Both the position numbers and the translations under genes were made by a program. A stretch of 32,739 nucleotides of DNA from Acidimicrobiia bacterium (lineage in GTDB: Bacteria > Actinomycetota > Acidimicrobiia > Spongiisociales > ZC4RG35). The DNA lies in assembly GCA_015488325.1 (NCBI GenBank), contig WFOA01000055.1:1-32739 (forward strand). Direction: 5' to 3'. Below are positions 1-7,549 of the stretch, in pieces (the stretch's first letter is position 1; each line of letters opens with the position of its first letter). The notes below the pieces were generated by a model. It saw only the letters and a program-made list of their open reading frames with translations. It made no database searches and was not told the origin of the DNA.

Positions 1-2
1 GG

Positions 3-443
3 CATGGGGAGCCGTCCGGGTTGGACCCCTGGGACGCCCGCACCATCGAATGGACGATCCCCAACCCCACCCCCGAATACAACTTCGCCAAGCCCCCGGT
101 GATCCGCTCTCTCGACGACTTCTGGCATCGGAAGTACACCGTGGACGAAGAAGGCCGGGCCGTACGGCGGCCCGACGCCGACGAGCTCATCGCCCGTCTC
201 GACGAAGAGGGTCGGAACCCGACCGAACCGATCCACCTGCCCAACCCGAGCTACTTCCCGATCATCGCCGCGGCCGGCATGCCGATCATCGGGTACGGCA
301 TCATCTTCCACACCTCGGCAACTGGGAAATTCCTGATTGCCTTCGGCGCGCTCCTCACCATCGCCGCCTTCCTCGGGTGGGGTATGGAACCTCTGGAGGA
401 AGAACACACCGAGGCTGGCCTCGCGACTGCGGAGGCGCACTGA
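3..443 (+). CDS. ctaD: Cytochrome c oxidase subunit I, C-terminal part (5' truncated by window)
   Basis: The reading frame is open to the left edge, so only the last 146 residues of the haem-copper oxidase catalytic subunit are present. The first residues contain DPWDARTIEW followed by PEYNF, the usual C-terminal signature of subunit I after helix XII. Family members normally end a few dozen residues later. This one continues for about 115 residues, with a charged stretch and then two hydrophobic segments (roughly YFPIIAAAGMPIIGYGIIF and FLIAFGALLTIAAFLGW) and an acidic tail. The haem and CuB ligands lie outside the window. The stop overlaps the subunit III start (TGATG), as expected in a ctaDE operon. 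The extension may be a fused small subunit; that is inference. Confidence 0.9.
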   Translation, partial: HGEPSGLDPWDARTIEWTIPNPTPEYNFAKPPVIRSLDDFWHRKYTVDEEGRAVRRPDADELIARLDEEGRNPTEPIHLPNPSYFPIIAAAGMPIIGYGIIFHTSATGKFLIAFGALLTIAAFLGWGMEPLEEEHTEAGLATAEAH

Positions 444-1069
444 TGGCCGACGTCGCCCAGGCCGTCCCCGCCGGAACCCACGGGGAGCACGAAAGCACCG
501 GGATCGAACACCGGAAGCTGGGGATGTGGGTGTTCCTCAGCTCCGAGTTCCTCTTCTTCGGGGCCTTCATCACCACCTACCTGCTCTTCGCCTCCCGTCC
601 CGGCCTGGCCCGCCCCTATCCGGCCGAGGTGTATGACATCCCCTTCACCTCGGTGTCGTCGTTCGTGCTGCTGATGAGTTCGCTCACGATGGTGCTCGCC
701 CACAACGCCATCGAACGGAACGATCAGTCGGGGACCCGAACCTGGTTGTTGGCGACCGCCATGCTCGGCTCGGTCTTCATCGGAGGCCAGGTCTTCGAGT
801 TCACGGCCTTCGTCACCGAATACGGCATGAAGCTGACGACGAGCCCCGCCGCGTCGGCGTTCTTCGTCCTCACCGGATTCCACGGGCTGCACGTCCTGGT
901 CGGCGTGCTGATGCTGTTCTCCCTCTACGGGATGTCCCGGAGGATGGGAGGGCTCTCCCCGAAACAGCACATGAACGTCGAGCTGGTCGGCCTCTACTGG
1001 CACTTCGTCGACATCATCTGGATCGTCATCTTCACCGTCGTCTATCTGCTGTCGAAACCCCCGCTGTGA
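443..1069 (+). CDS. ctaE: Cytochrome c oxidase subunit III
   Basis: This 208-residue membrane protein belongs to the COX3 family and is a structural core subunit of the aa3/caa3 oxidase. It has about five transmembrane helices, the short form lacking the first two helices of mitochondrial COX3. Visible signatures are the start of the first helix (KLGMWVFLSSEFLFFGAF), the QVFEF segment, FHGLHVLVGV with its conserved histidines, and the C-terminal ELVGLYWHFVDIIWI. The ATG start shares a base with the upstream stop codon, so an earlier in-frame start is unnecessary, although the frame stays open upstream. The stop overlaps the GTG of the next gene. Identification is by family signatures and operon position. 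Confidence 0.96.
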   Translation: MADVAQAVPAGTHGEHESTGIEHRKLGMWVFLSSEFLFFGAFITTYLLFASRPGLARPYPAEVYDIPFTSVSSFVLLMSSLTMVLAHNAIERNDQSGTRTWLLATAMLGSVFIGGQVFEFTAFVTEYGMKLTTSPAASAFFVLTGFHGLHVLVGVLMLFSLYGMSRRMGGLSPKQHMNVELVGLYWHFVDIIWIVIFTVVYLLSKPPL

Positions 1070-1386
1070 GCATGGCTTCCGACACCACCCACGCCGCCCA
1101 TCCAACGCCGCTCCTGTACGTGAAGATCGCGGTCCTCCTGGCGATCCTCACCGGGATCGAAGTGGCGCTCTTCTACCTCGAGGATGCGGTCGGCCCCCTC
1201 GTCGTACCGTTCCTCATCATCCTCGCCTTCCTGAAGTTCGTGATCGTCATCGGCTACTACATGCACCTCCGTTACGAGAAGCCCTTCCTGTCCCGTTTCT
1301 TCTCCGCCGGGTTCGTGCTGGCGATCCTCGTATACGCCGTCGTCCTGGGAACCTTCGGGGTGCTCGCCATCCGGGCCGCCACCTAG
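1066..1386 (+). CDS. Cytochrome c oxidase subunit IV-like membrane protein
   Basis: This 106-residue protein has three hydrophobic helices and the motif YYMHLRYEK between helices two and three. That layout is typical of prokaryotic cytochrome oxidase subunit IV (COX4_pro/CyoD-like), which stabilises the oxidase complex in the membrane. The GTG start at 1066 overlaps the subunit III stop. An ATG two codons later (1072) is an equally possible start. It lies between ctaE and ctaG, which supports the assignment. The short length and low complexity make the family call less certain than that of its neighbours. Confidence 0.85.
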   Translation: MSMASDTTHAAHPTPLLYVKIAVLLAILTGIEVALFYLEDAVGPLVVPFLIILAFLKFVIVIGYYMHLRYEKPFLSRFFSAGFVLAILVYAVVLGTFGVLAIRAAT

Positions 1387-1396
1387 GGGAGACGCC

Positions 1397-2230
1397 ATGA
1401 ACTGGCCACTTCCCCCGTGGCATCCACATTGGGACGTGTGGCTCTTCGTCTTCGGCCTCGCCGCCGCCTACCTGTACGGCGACCTCCGGCTCCGCCCCCG
1501 CCTGGCACCCACCGCCGATCCTGCGACGGCCCGCCAGCGGATCCAGTTCCTCTCGGGCCTCGCCCTGGTCTGGGTCGTCTCCGACTGGCCCTTCGCCGAC
1601 ATCGCCGAGACGGCCCTGTTCAGCTTCCACATGGTGGAACACCTCGTCATCGTCTACGCGGTGCCGCCGCTGCTGCTCGTCGGCATGCCGACCTGGCTGG
1701 CCGACACCACGTTGGGCCATCCCCGCCTCCGGGGTGTCCTGGGTCGCCTCGCCCACCCGGTGGTCGCCTTCAGCGCCTTCAACGTCGCACTGGTGGCGAT
1801 CCACGCCCCCGACGCCGTCGCCCTCATGGTCACGAACGACCTCGCCCACTTCACCCTCCACGGCCTGCTCTTCGCCGTCGCCGTCCTCGCCTGGCTCCCG
1901 ATCTTCAGCCCCACCCGCCACCTGCCACGGCTGCGCCCGCCCATGCGCATGGCGTACCTGTTCCTGCAGACGATCGTCCCGACGGTGCCGGCGAGCTTCC
2001 TCACCTTCAGCACCACCCCCATCTATCCCGTCTACGGTGACGCGGCGGAGGCCTACGGCACCACCGCCATCGTCGACCAGACCGTCGCCGGCCTGATCAT
2101 GAAGCTCGGGGGTGGCGCGCTCCTGTGGAGCATCATCGTGACCATCTGGTTCCGTTGGATCCGCGAGGAACGTCGCTGGGAGGCGATCGAACGGGAACTC
2201 GCCGAGACCGACCTCACCGAACGGTCCTGA
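1397..2230 (+). CDS. ctaG: Cytochrome c oxidase assembly protein, caa3-type CtaG family
   Basis: This 277-residue integral membrane protein has about seven helices. It resembles the caa3_CtaG family, which is needed to build active caa3 oxidase, probably at the copper-insertion step. This family is distinct from the Cox11-type CtaG. The histidine-rich segment FHMVEHLVIVYAVPPLLLVG matches the family's conserved H-x3-H followed by a PPLL turn. A second histidine cluster is seen around DLAHFTLHGLLF. It starts 10 nt after the preceding stop behind a GGGGAGACGCC ribosome site and closes the oxidase operon. Two hairpins follow at 2232-2262. The charged C-terminal tail is probably cytoplasmic. Confidence 0.9.
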   Translation: MNWPLPPWHPHWDVWLFVFGLAAAYLYGDLRLRPRLAPTADPATARQRIQFLSGLALVWVVSDWPFADIAETALFSFHMVEHLVIVYAVPPLLLVGMPTWLADTTLGHPRLRGVLGRLAHPVVAFSAFNVALVAIHAPDAVALMVTNDLAHFTLHGLLFAVAVLAWLPIFSPTRHLPRLRPPMRMAYLFLQTIVPTVPASFLTFSTTPIYPVYGDAAEAYGTTAIVDQTVAGLIMKLGGGALLWSIIVTIWFRWIREERRWEAIERELAETDLTERS

Positions 2231-2231
2231 A

Positions 2232-2262
2232 GGTTCCGAAGAACCCTCGGCGAACGGCCGAG
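2232..2262. terminator. Two tandem hairpins between convergent genes
   Basis: GGTTC-cgaa-GAACC (2232-2245) is followed at once by CTCGGC-gaacg-GCCGAG (2246-2262). They fill most of the 46-bp gap between ctaG and the convergent gene ending at 2277, so they could stop transcription from both sides. There is no U-tract, so intrinsic termination is not proven. Confidence 0.45.
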
Positions 2263-2276
2263 TCGTCGACGACCGT

Positions 2277-3470
2277 TCAGAGGAGGACGAACTCGACGGC
2301 GGCTTCGCCGCCGCTCTTCGCCTCCCCTTCGGATTCGCCGCCTCCCCGAGCCAACAGCACGGCGACGATGATGAGGATCACGACCCCGATCCCAGCGGCG
2401 GCGACGAGGAACTCGCCCACCGTGATCTTCATACCGGGACGCGACGCCGCCAGGCCGGCGAAGGCCAGGATCCCCATGGCGATGAACAGCGCCAGGAGCG
2501 GAGCCGCCTTGGGGAAAGTGAGGAACAGCCACGCCGCCGGGAGGACGAGCAGCAGGATGGCCGCCAGCCCCGCCACCGGCAAGCTCATCGCCGTGCCGAG
2601 GAGACGCCGCACCGACCGCACCTCCTCCGCACTCTCTGCCAAGGAGCCGGAAGGGACCCCCAGGGCCTGGACCACCGCTGCGGTGCCGCGGCCCACGATG
2701 GCGGTGCCCACGATCATCACCAACGCGCCAGCCAGGACCGGGATCGTGGCGGTCCCCTCTGCGCCCGGCAAGGCGAAGACGGACACCAACAGCCCGCCCA
2801 CCACCGCCCCGCCGACGGCGCCCGCGACCGCACCGAGGGCGGCGCTCGACCGCCACGACGAACTGAGCCGCCACTCCGGGCCCATCCATCCCGTGCCGGC
2901 GCGGCTGAAGACGGCGACGAACCCGCCGAAGGCGGCCAGAACCACCATGGCCGCCAAGAACGTCGGGCCGGGGGCGACGTCGACGGCGGGACGGAACGCC
3001 TCGCCGGTCTCCACCACCGTCGCCTTCGGCGCCAGCCAGGGGGAAGCCGCCAGCACGACGAGGAGCCCTGCCACCGTCCCCGCCCACGTTCCGAACCGCC
3101 CCGCCACCCGGACGCGGTCGGACAGTGGCCGGGCTTCGAGTGGCTCCTCGACCGGCTCCTCGACCGCTGGAGGCGCCTCCACCGGCTCGGCGACGGCCGT
3201 CGCGGTAGCCGCCGCCGACGGGGCGGGAGCTGCGACCGCTGCGGGTTCAGGTGCGGGTTCAGGTGCGGGTTCGGGCGCGGGTGCGGACTCCGGGCCGGAT
3301 GCGGATGCGGGGGCCTCGGTCGCAACGGCGACGCTCCCTCCGCCCGCCCAGGCGGCGAGCACGTCGTCCACCGACGTCCCCGTGGCAGCGGCCCGGGCCT
3401 CGGCCGAACGGCGGATCAGCTCCTCCGGCGCCTGGAGCGCGGATGCAACCGCAGTCAGCAGATCGCTCAT
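2277..3470 (-). CDS. Multi-spanning membrane protein with Pro/Ala-rich linker, function unknown
   Basis: This 397-residue protein is not recognised. Residues 1-45 form a soluble helical segment (SDLLTAVASALQAPEELIRR onward). Its spacing resembles small helical adaptor or peripheral-subunit-binding folds, but this is only a resemblance. A Pro/Ala/Glu linker of about 80 residues follows and contains tandem PEPA units. After it come about eight hydrophobic segments and a short acidic tail. The start chosen is the ATG at 3470, because the frame further upstream reads as non-protein-like sequence and a TATGCT -10 box sits 9 nt before this ATG. It is convergent with ctaG. The linker suggests a flexible cytoplasmic arm tethered to a membrane domain. 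Confidence 0.75.
   Translation of the reverse strand: MSDLLTAVASALQAPEELIRRSAEARAAATGTSVDDVLAAWAGGGSVAVATEAPASASGPESAPAPEPAPEPAPEPAAVAAPAPSAAATATAVAEPVEAPPAVEEPVEEPLEARPLSDRVRVAGRFGTWAGTVAGLLVVLAASPWLAPKATVVETGEAFRPAVDVAPGPTFLAAMVVLAAFGGFVAVFSRAGTGWMGPEWRLSSSWRSSAALGAVAGAVGGAVVGGLLVSVFALPGAEGTATIPVLAGALVMIVGTAIVGRGTAAVVQALGVPSGSLAESAEEVRSVRRLLGTAMSLPVAGLAAILLLVLPAAWLFLTFPKAAPLLALFIAMGILAFAGLAASRPGMKITVGEFLVAAAGIGVVILIIVAVLLARGGGESEGEAKSGGEAAVEFVLL
3241..3288. repeat. 12-bp tandem repeat coding for the Pro-Ala-Glu linker
   Basis: The unit GCGGGTTCAGGT starts at 3241, recurs exactly at 3253, recurs with changes at 3265, and is more diverged at 3277. On the minus strand it encodes repeated PEPA in the linker of the 2277-3470 protein. 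Copy number could vary by slippage. Confidence 0.8.
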
Positions 3471-3479
3471 CGGCCCGGG

Positions 3480-3485
3480 AGCATA
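3480..3485 (-). promoter_or_regulatory. -10 box TATGCT, near-leaderless
   Basis: On the minus strand TATGCT ends 9 nt before the ATG at 3470. A start of transcription 6-8 nt after the box would leave almost no leader. No clear -35 was identified. Confidence 0.5.
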
Positions 3486-3553
3486 GCCGCTGGGAATCCG
3501 GCCTCGTCTCTCGCCTCGGTTCGGCTTCTCGCAGATGGCCGGACGCTCCGGCC

Positions 3554-4939
3554 TCAGCCCAGCCCCAGGATCGCCAGACCCCCCAACGCCAAGACGAACT
3601 GGAACGCCGGGATCGCCGTCCGTACCCCGAGGGCCGGCCCCGAACCGTCCAGGTCGGATTCGATGCGGCGGCGGGTCAAGGTGAGGGCCGCCGCGAGCCC
3701 GGCGACGATGCCGGCCACCTGCAGCACCCAGGCCCACACCGGCGACCCCACGTCGGTGATCTGCGGAACGGCGACCCCGAGAAGGTTCCAGCCCCGGGCG
3801 AACGGATCGGACAGCAGCGCCAACAGGCGTCGTCCCCCGGCCAGGATCGGGACGAGGTAGTGCGCGAAGACGTAGGCGACGGCGATCGGCACCAAGGTGT
3901 GGGCGAAACCCGAAGCCACCTCAGACGCGGCGGCACCGCCGGCTCGGGCGGTGACGGCCACGGCGGCGATGTAGCCGACCCAGACCACGGCCACGGCGGC
4001 GGCCAGGCCGACACTCCCCGAGATGGCACCACGCCACGGGTCGGCCAGAGCCGAGCCGAGGATCGGGTCGACGACGGCGGCCACCGTGTCCCGCCACCAC
4101 GCCGTGCCCACCACCCCGTCGAACGCCGCCGTCCCCACCATGGCGACGGCCATCGCCACCAGCCCCGGTCGCTCCGCCAGCTCCGGAAGACCCCGAAGCC
4201 ATCCCCGCCACACGAGGTCGCCACCTCCCGTCTTCTCGAACGGTCCGATCCCTCCGGCCAGCATGCCGTACAGCCCGAACCCGTCGCCGGTCTCGAGAGC
4301 CGTGTCCCGGCCGAAGGTGTCGATGTAGACCAGCGCGTACGCGGTGTAGACGAGCACCGCCACCGCCAGGTGGCGAGGGTCGGCCCTGAAGGGGTAGACG
4401 AGCTCCATCCACACGAACAGCACGAAGATGACGGTCCCCGGCCAGTATCCGACCCGTTCCTCGTGAAGGAGCCGCTCCCGCTCCCCCAGGCCGAACACTT
4501 CGGCGAGGCGTCGCCACGGACTGAGCGCCGGGTACAGGTTGCCGACGGCGGCGGCGACGAGGGGAACCGCGGGCCAGAAGATCGGCGAGATCAGGGACGG
4601 CAGCGGGTTCCGGGTCGGGTCGTCGGAGCCAACGAACCCGGCGACGACGCCGATCAGGAAGACCGCCACCGAGACGAGGCCGACGACGAACCCCACGGGC
4701 CGCAGCCACGGCCAGTCGAGGATTCGTTCCGTCGCCGTGCTCCGGGATGCGGACGACGAGCCGCTCCGCACCGTCACCACCGCCAACAGGACCGCCGCCA
4801 ACCCTGCTCCGGCCGCCAGGAACTCGGTGGGGACCGGCGGGTTGTCGGGCTCGGCAGGACCGTGAGCCCACGCCACCGAAGGCAGCACGAACAGACCGCC
4901 GACCACCGACACGGTCACGAGCATCCGGCGAACACCCAT
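3554..4939 (-). CDS. Polytopic membrane protein with signal peptide, unknown (resembles actinobacterial proteins labelled 'fenitrothion hydrolase')
   Basis: From the ATG at 4939 this is a 461-residue protein. It begins with a signal-like segment ending AWA-HG, then PPVPTEFL, followed by roughly eleven hydrophobic helices. The N-terminal AHG after cleavage and the polytopic layout recall a group of actinobacterial membrane proteins often annotated as fenitrothion hydrolase. That name comes from memory of database labels and should not be read as an activity; no catalytic residues can be assigned. A GTG at 4972 gives 11 extra residues. The ATG is preferred because TACGCT lies 9 nt before it, exactly as for the neighbouring gene at 3470. 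It is divergent from the 25-residue gene at 5026. Confidence 0.75.
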   Translation of the reverse strand: MGVRRMLVTVSVVGGLFVLPSVAWAHGPAEPDNPPVPTEFLAAGAGLAAVLLAVVTVRSGSSSASRSTATERILDWPWLRPVGFVVGLVSVAVFLIGVVAGFVGSDDPTRNPLPSLISPIFWPAVPLVAAAVGNLYPALSPWRRLAEVFGLGERERLLHEERVGYWPGTVIFVLFVWMELVYPFRADPRHLAVAVLVYTAYALVYIDTFGRDTALETGDGFGLYGMLAGGIGPFEKTGGGDLVWRGWLRGLPELAERPGLVAMAVAMVGTAAFDGVVGTAWWRDTVAAVVDPILGSALADPWRGAISGSVGLAAAVAVVWVGYIAAVAVTARAGGAAASEVASGFAHTLVPIAVAYVFAHYLVPILAGGRRLLALLSDPFARGWNLLGVAVPQITDVGSPVWAWVLQVAGIVAGLAAALTLTRRRIESDLDGSGPALGVRTAIPAFQFVLALGGLAILGLG

Positions 4940-4948
4940 CGCCGCCCG

Positions 4949-4954
4949 AGCGTA
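4949..4954 (-). promoter_or_regulatory. -10 box TACGCT, near-leaderless
   Basis: The minus-strand TACGCT is 9 nt upstream of the ATG at 4939, with the same geometry as the promoter at 3480-3485. It lies inside the coding region if translation starts at the GTG at 4972, which argues for the ATG. Confidence 0.45.
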
Positions 4955-4986
4955 ACGAATCAGATCCCGCACCCATCTGCCGTCGG

Positions 4987-4992
4987 TAGCAT
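4987..4992 (+). promoter_or_regulatory. -10 box TAGCAT for the 25-residue gene
   Basis: TAGCAT is followed after 21 nt by a good ribosome site, AAAGGGGA (5013-5020), five bases before the ATG at 5026. This fits a short-leader transcript. Confidence 0.45.
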
Positions 4993-5025
4993 CGGGTACG
5001 ACGCCGACCGAGAAAGGGGACCGGC

Positions 5026-5103
5026 ATGAAGAAGTTCCTCATGTTCCTGGTCGTGGTGGGGCTGGTGGCCGCGGCCGTCAAGTTCCTCCTCGACGAAGCC
5101 TGA
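5026..5103 (+). CDS. 25-residue membrane microprotein
   Basis: This short frame encodes MKKFLMFLVVVGLVAAAVKF plus LLDEA. It has a two-lysine start, one hydrophobic helix of about 15-18 residues and an acidic tail, typical of a single-pass small membrane protein with its N-terminus inside. Translation signals are convincing: AAAGGGGA lies five bases before the ATG, with a TAGCAT box upstream. The stop at 5103 is two bases before the convergent gene's stop at 5106, so the frame fits exactly between its neighbours. Actinobacteria have small MKK-L-rich proteins such as the DLW-39 family; this one is shorter and lacks the DLW signature. Function is unknown. Confidence 0.65.
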   Translation: MKKFLMFLVVVGLVAAAVKFLLDEA

Positions 5104-5105
5104 AC

Positions 5106-6014
5106 TCACCGTCGCTTCACGAACTCCGCCACCGCCCGGGCGATCGACTCCGGATGGGTCCAGGGAGCTTCGTGACGCGCATCGGCCAACTCGACCAGTT
5201 CTGCATCGGGCAGACGAGCCGCCAGGTCGTACTGCCAGGCGGCCGGAACGAGCTGATCCTGGACCGGCACGATCACCAGCGCCGGCACGTCGAGGCGTCC
5301 GATCCACGGTGTCGAATCGAAACGGAGAAGGGCGTACGACGAGACCGCCCCCGCTTCAGGGTCCCGCCGGTGGGTCTCCTCCCACAGCCAGCGGGCATGG
5401 TCGACGTCCACGGCGCCCGTCCACCGCAGGTACAGCGCCCGTGTCTCGGGGCTGCCGACGCCCGTCAGTCGCTCCCAGGCTCTGATCAGCCACGTCGCCA
5501 CCTGTCGAGCGCGGCGGACCCGCGGCGGATGGGTGGCGAAGGCACCGATCAGGACGAGTCGCCGCACCGCCCACCGATGGCGATGGGCGAGCTCCTGGGC
5601 GACGGCGCCTCCCATCGAATAGCCGACGACGGTGATGGGGCCGAGACCGAGGGCGGCGACGACACCCGCCAGGTCGTCGGCCAGGTCGGAGATGTCGAAA
5701 CGTTCGGTGGTCCGCGCCGACAGGCCGTGGTTCCGGTGGTCCACCAACACGACCCGATGGTCGTCGGCCAGCCGAGGCCCGACCCGGTACCACTCCCCGA
5801 TCGAGGATCCTCCGAGTCCGTGGACGAGCAGGACCGGTTCGGCGTCGGGTGGTCCCGCCTCTCGGACGAGGAACTCCCGGTCGCCGACGTACACGGTCCT
5901 CCCCGGAAGCCGCCACGGATGGGCCTGGGGCGGCCGGAACCGCGGGGTGAAGGCCGGGCCCAGGAGCCGCCACCCCACGGCGGCCGCCCCCACGACCTTC
6001 CAGAACCCCTTCAT
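5106..6014 (-). CDS. Alpha/beta-fold hydrolase
   Basis: This 302-residue protein is a member of the alpha/beta hydrolase superfamily; the substrate cannot be read from sequence. The order of motifs is LLVHGLGG (oxyanion-hole HG), DHRNHGLS, the nucleophile elbow GYSMGG, the acid in VPVQDQLVP and the histidine in [13 protein letters not shown]. The full Ser-Asp-His triad is therefore present. The hydrophobic N-terminus ([14 protein letters not shown]) may be a membrane anchor or signal. The ATG at 6014 overlaps the ferredoxin-like gene's stop (ATGA), showing translational coupling. It is the last gene of the minus-strand selD operon. A lipid- or ester-cleaving role is inference. Confidence 0.88.
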   Translation of the reverse strand: MKGFWKVVGAAAVGWRLLGPAFTPRFRPPQAHPWRLPGRTVYVGDREFLVREAGPPDAEPVLLVHGLGGSSIGEWYRVGPRLADDHRVVLVDHRNHGLSARTTERFDISDLADDLAGVVAALGLGPITVVGYSMGGAVAQELAHRHRWAVRRLVLIGAFATHPPRVRRARQVATWLIRAWERLTGVGSPETRALYLRWTGAVDVDHARWLWEETHRRDPEAGAVSSYALLRFDSTPWIGRLDVPALVIVPVQDQLVPAAWQYDLAARLPDAELVELADARHEAPWTHPESIARAVAEFVKRR

Positions 6015-6436
6015 GGCGTCAACGGTCCACGGGCGAAGACGTGTTCTTCCACCGGGACCCCACCGAGGAGATGCTCGGTGATGATCCGCTCCATGACCGG
6101 AACCGTCACCGAGTGGTACCAGACACCCTCCGGGTAGACGAGGGCGATCGGGCCCTGTTCGCAGATGCGGAGACAGTCCACCTTGGTCCGAAGCACCCGC
6201 CCCCGTCCCGGGGGAACGGGCTCGGGGTCCGCCGAGGCGTCGCCCCGCCACGCCGGCGGCGGGGTGTCGAGGTCGAGCTCCTTCAGCCGTCGTTTCAGGT
6301 ACTTCCACACCGCCGTGGATTCCTCCCGGTCGGAGCAGCGGGGCGTCGACTGGTCGGCGCAGAGGAACAGGTGGCGTTCGACACCGCCCACCGAGAGGGC
6401 GTTGGCGATCGAGACCAACCGGGCGCGAGGTTCCAC
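6011..6436 (-). CDS. Thioredoxin-like [2Fe-2S] ferredoxin domain protein
   Basis: This 141-residue protein resembles the thioredoxin-like 2Fe-2S ferredoxin family. It has [12 protein letters not shown] near the N-terminus (two cysteines seven residues apart) and [12 protein letters not shown] later (cysteines three apart), which together give four cluster ligands. The tail [12 protein letters not shown] and the following helix also fit that family. An acidic and proline-rich insert separates the halves. The start chosen is the GTG at 6436; the ribosome site is weak and a downstream TTG could also serve. It lies 55 nt after selD and overlaps the hydrolase start. A role supplying electrons near selenium metabolism is suggested only by position. 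Confidence 0.85.
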   Translation of the reverse strand: MEPRARLVSIANALSVGGVERHLFLCADQSTPRCSDREESTAVWKYLKRRLKELDLDTPPPAWRGDASADPEPVPPGRGRVLRTKVDCLRICEQGPIALVYPEGVWYHSVTVPVMERIITEHLLGGVPVEEHVFARGPLTP

Positions 6437-6491
6437 GAGTCCCGATGGTATCGCCCTGGGCGGACGGCGTCGGCGTCCACGCCGGACGGGT

Positions 6492-7529
6492 TCAGACGAT
6501 GCGGATCGTCGCCTCCGCGCCGTCGACAAGCTCACCGACGACCGCCGCCCGAACACCGCCGTCGGAGAGGGCGGCCACGAGATCCGACAGCCGTTCGCGC
6601 GCCACGGCGATGAGCAGCCCCCCGCTCGTCTGGGCGTCGCAGAGGAGCCGGAGTGTCTCCTCGGCGACATCTCCGACGACGTGGGGACGGACCGATTCGA
6701 GGTTGCGGTCGCTCCCGCCCGGCCAGAAACCCTCGGAGAGGAGCTCCGCCACACCGTCGATCACCGGCACGGCCTCGGCCGCCACCACGGCCGACACCCC
6801 GGACGCGACGAGCATCTCCCGGAGGTGGCCGGCCAACCCGAACCCGGTGATGTCGGTGGCGGCATCGACCCCCACCTGCGTCATCGCCCTGGCCGCCCGG
6901 TCGTTGAGTGCCGCCATCGTCTCGACGGCCGCCCCGGCGACCTCGGGGGGGCATCTCCCGGCCTTGAGCGCGGTGGCGACGATGCCCATCCCCAGCGGCT
7001 TGGTGAGCACCAGACGGTCTCCGGGGCGACCCCCCGCATTCGTGACGAGGCGGTCGACCGTCTCCACCGTCCCGGTGACGGCGAAGCCGTACTTGGGTTC
7101 ACGGTCGTCGATCGAGTGACCGCCGACGATCACGCATCCGGCCTCCGCCATCACGTCGGCTCCGCCCCGCACGACCTCCTCCAACACCGAGAACGGGATC
7201 TCACCCCTCGGCCATCCGACGAGCTGTAGGGCGGTGAGGGGCTCGGCGCCCATGGCGTAGACGTCGGACAGGGCGTTGGCGGCGGCGATCCGGCCCCAGT
7301 CGTAGGGGTCGTCGACGATCGGCGTGAAGAAATCGACCGTCTGGACGAGGGCACGTCCGTCCGACAGGCGGTACACGCCTGCGTCGTCGCCAGGCCCCAC
7401 GATGACGTGGGGTGAGCGGGTCGCCGGATGGTCGTGCAGGGGGCGCAGGACCTGCGCCAGCTCGGAAGGCCCGAGCTTGCACGCTCAGCCGGCGCCGTGG
7501 CTGTAGCGGGTGAGACGGACGTCGGTCAC
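6492..7529 (-). CDS. selD: Selenide, water dikinase SelD, containing selenocysteine at an in-frame UGA
   Basis: SelD makes selenophosphate from selenide and ATP, the selenium donor for selenocysteine synthesis. Reading from the GTG at 7529 gives [14 protein letters not shown], then TGA (7487-7485), then [13 protein letters not shown]. The frame is then open to 6492. This matches the invariant SelD start HGAG-(C/U)-x-CK, so the TGA stands at the catalytic Cys/Sec (residue 15), with Lys18 three residues on. Later motifs are [22 protein letters not shown] and VGGHSIDD (ATP and metal binding), and [10 protein letters not shown] at the C-terminus. Total length of about 345 residues is normal. A SECIS-like hairpin follows the UGA. 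An alternative GTG at 7553 overlaps the upstream stop and would add eight residues. Confidence 0.93.
7459..7477 (-). promoter_or_regulatory. Bacterial SECIS-like hairpin in selD
   Basis: In the mRNA sense AGCUCGG-gccuu-CCGAGCU forms a perfect 7-bp stem with a five-base loop beginning with G. The stem starts seven bases after the UGA at 7487-7485, placing the loop about 17-21 bases from the U. That is the location expected for a bacterial selenocysteine insertion element bound by SelB. Confidence 0.75.
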
Positions 7530-7549
7530 GGCCCGCAACCTAGCGTCCG

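Noticed and set aside
2125-5029. Long plus-strand frames (453 and 592 residues) opposite the two membrane proteins
   Set aside because: Ala/Arg/Pro-rich or His/Asp/Arg-rich antisense shadows; no motif, and the minus-strand products have coherent helices.
6492-7400. A shorter selD starting at the internal GTG (7400), or a selD pseudogene broken by TGA
   Set aside because: The sequence before the TGA matches the conserved SelD N-terminus in the same frame, the TGA is at the Cys/Sec position and a SECIS-like stem follows.
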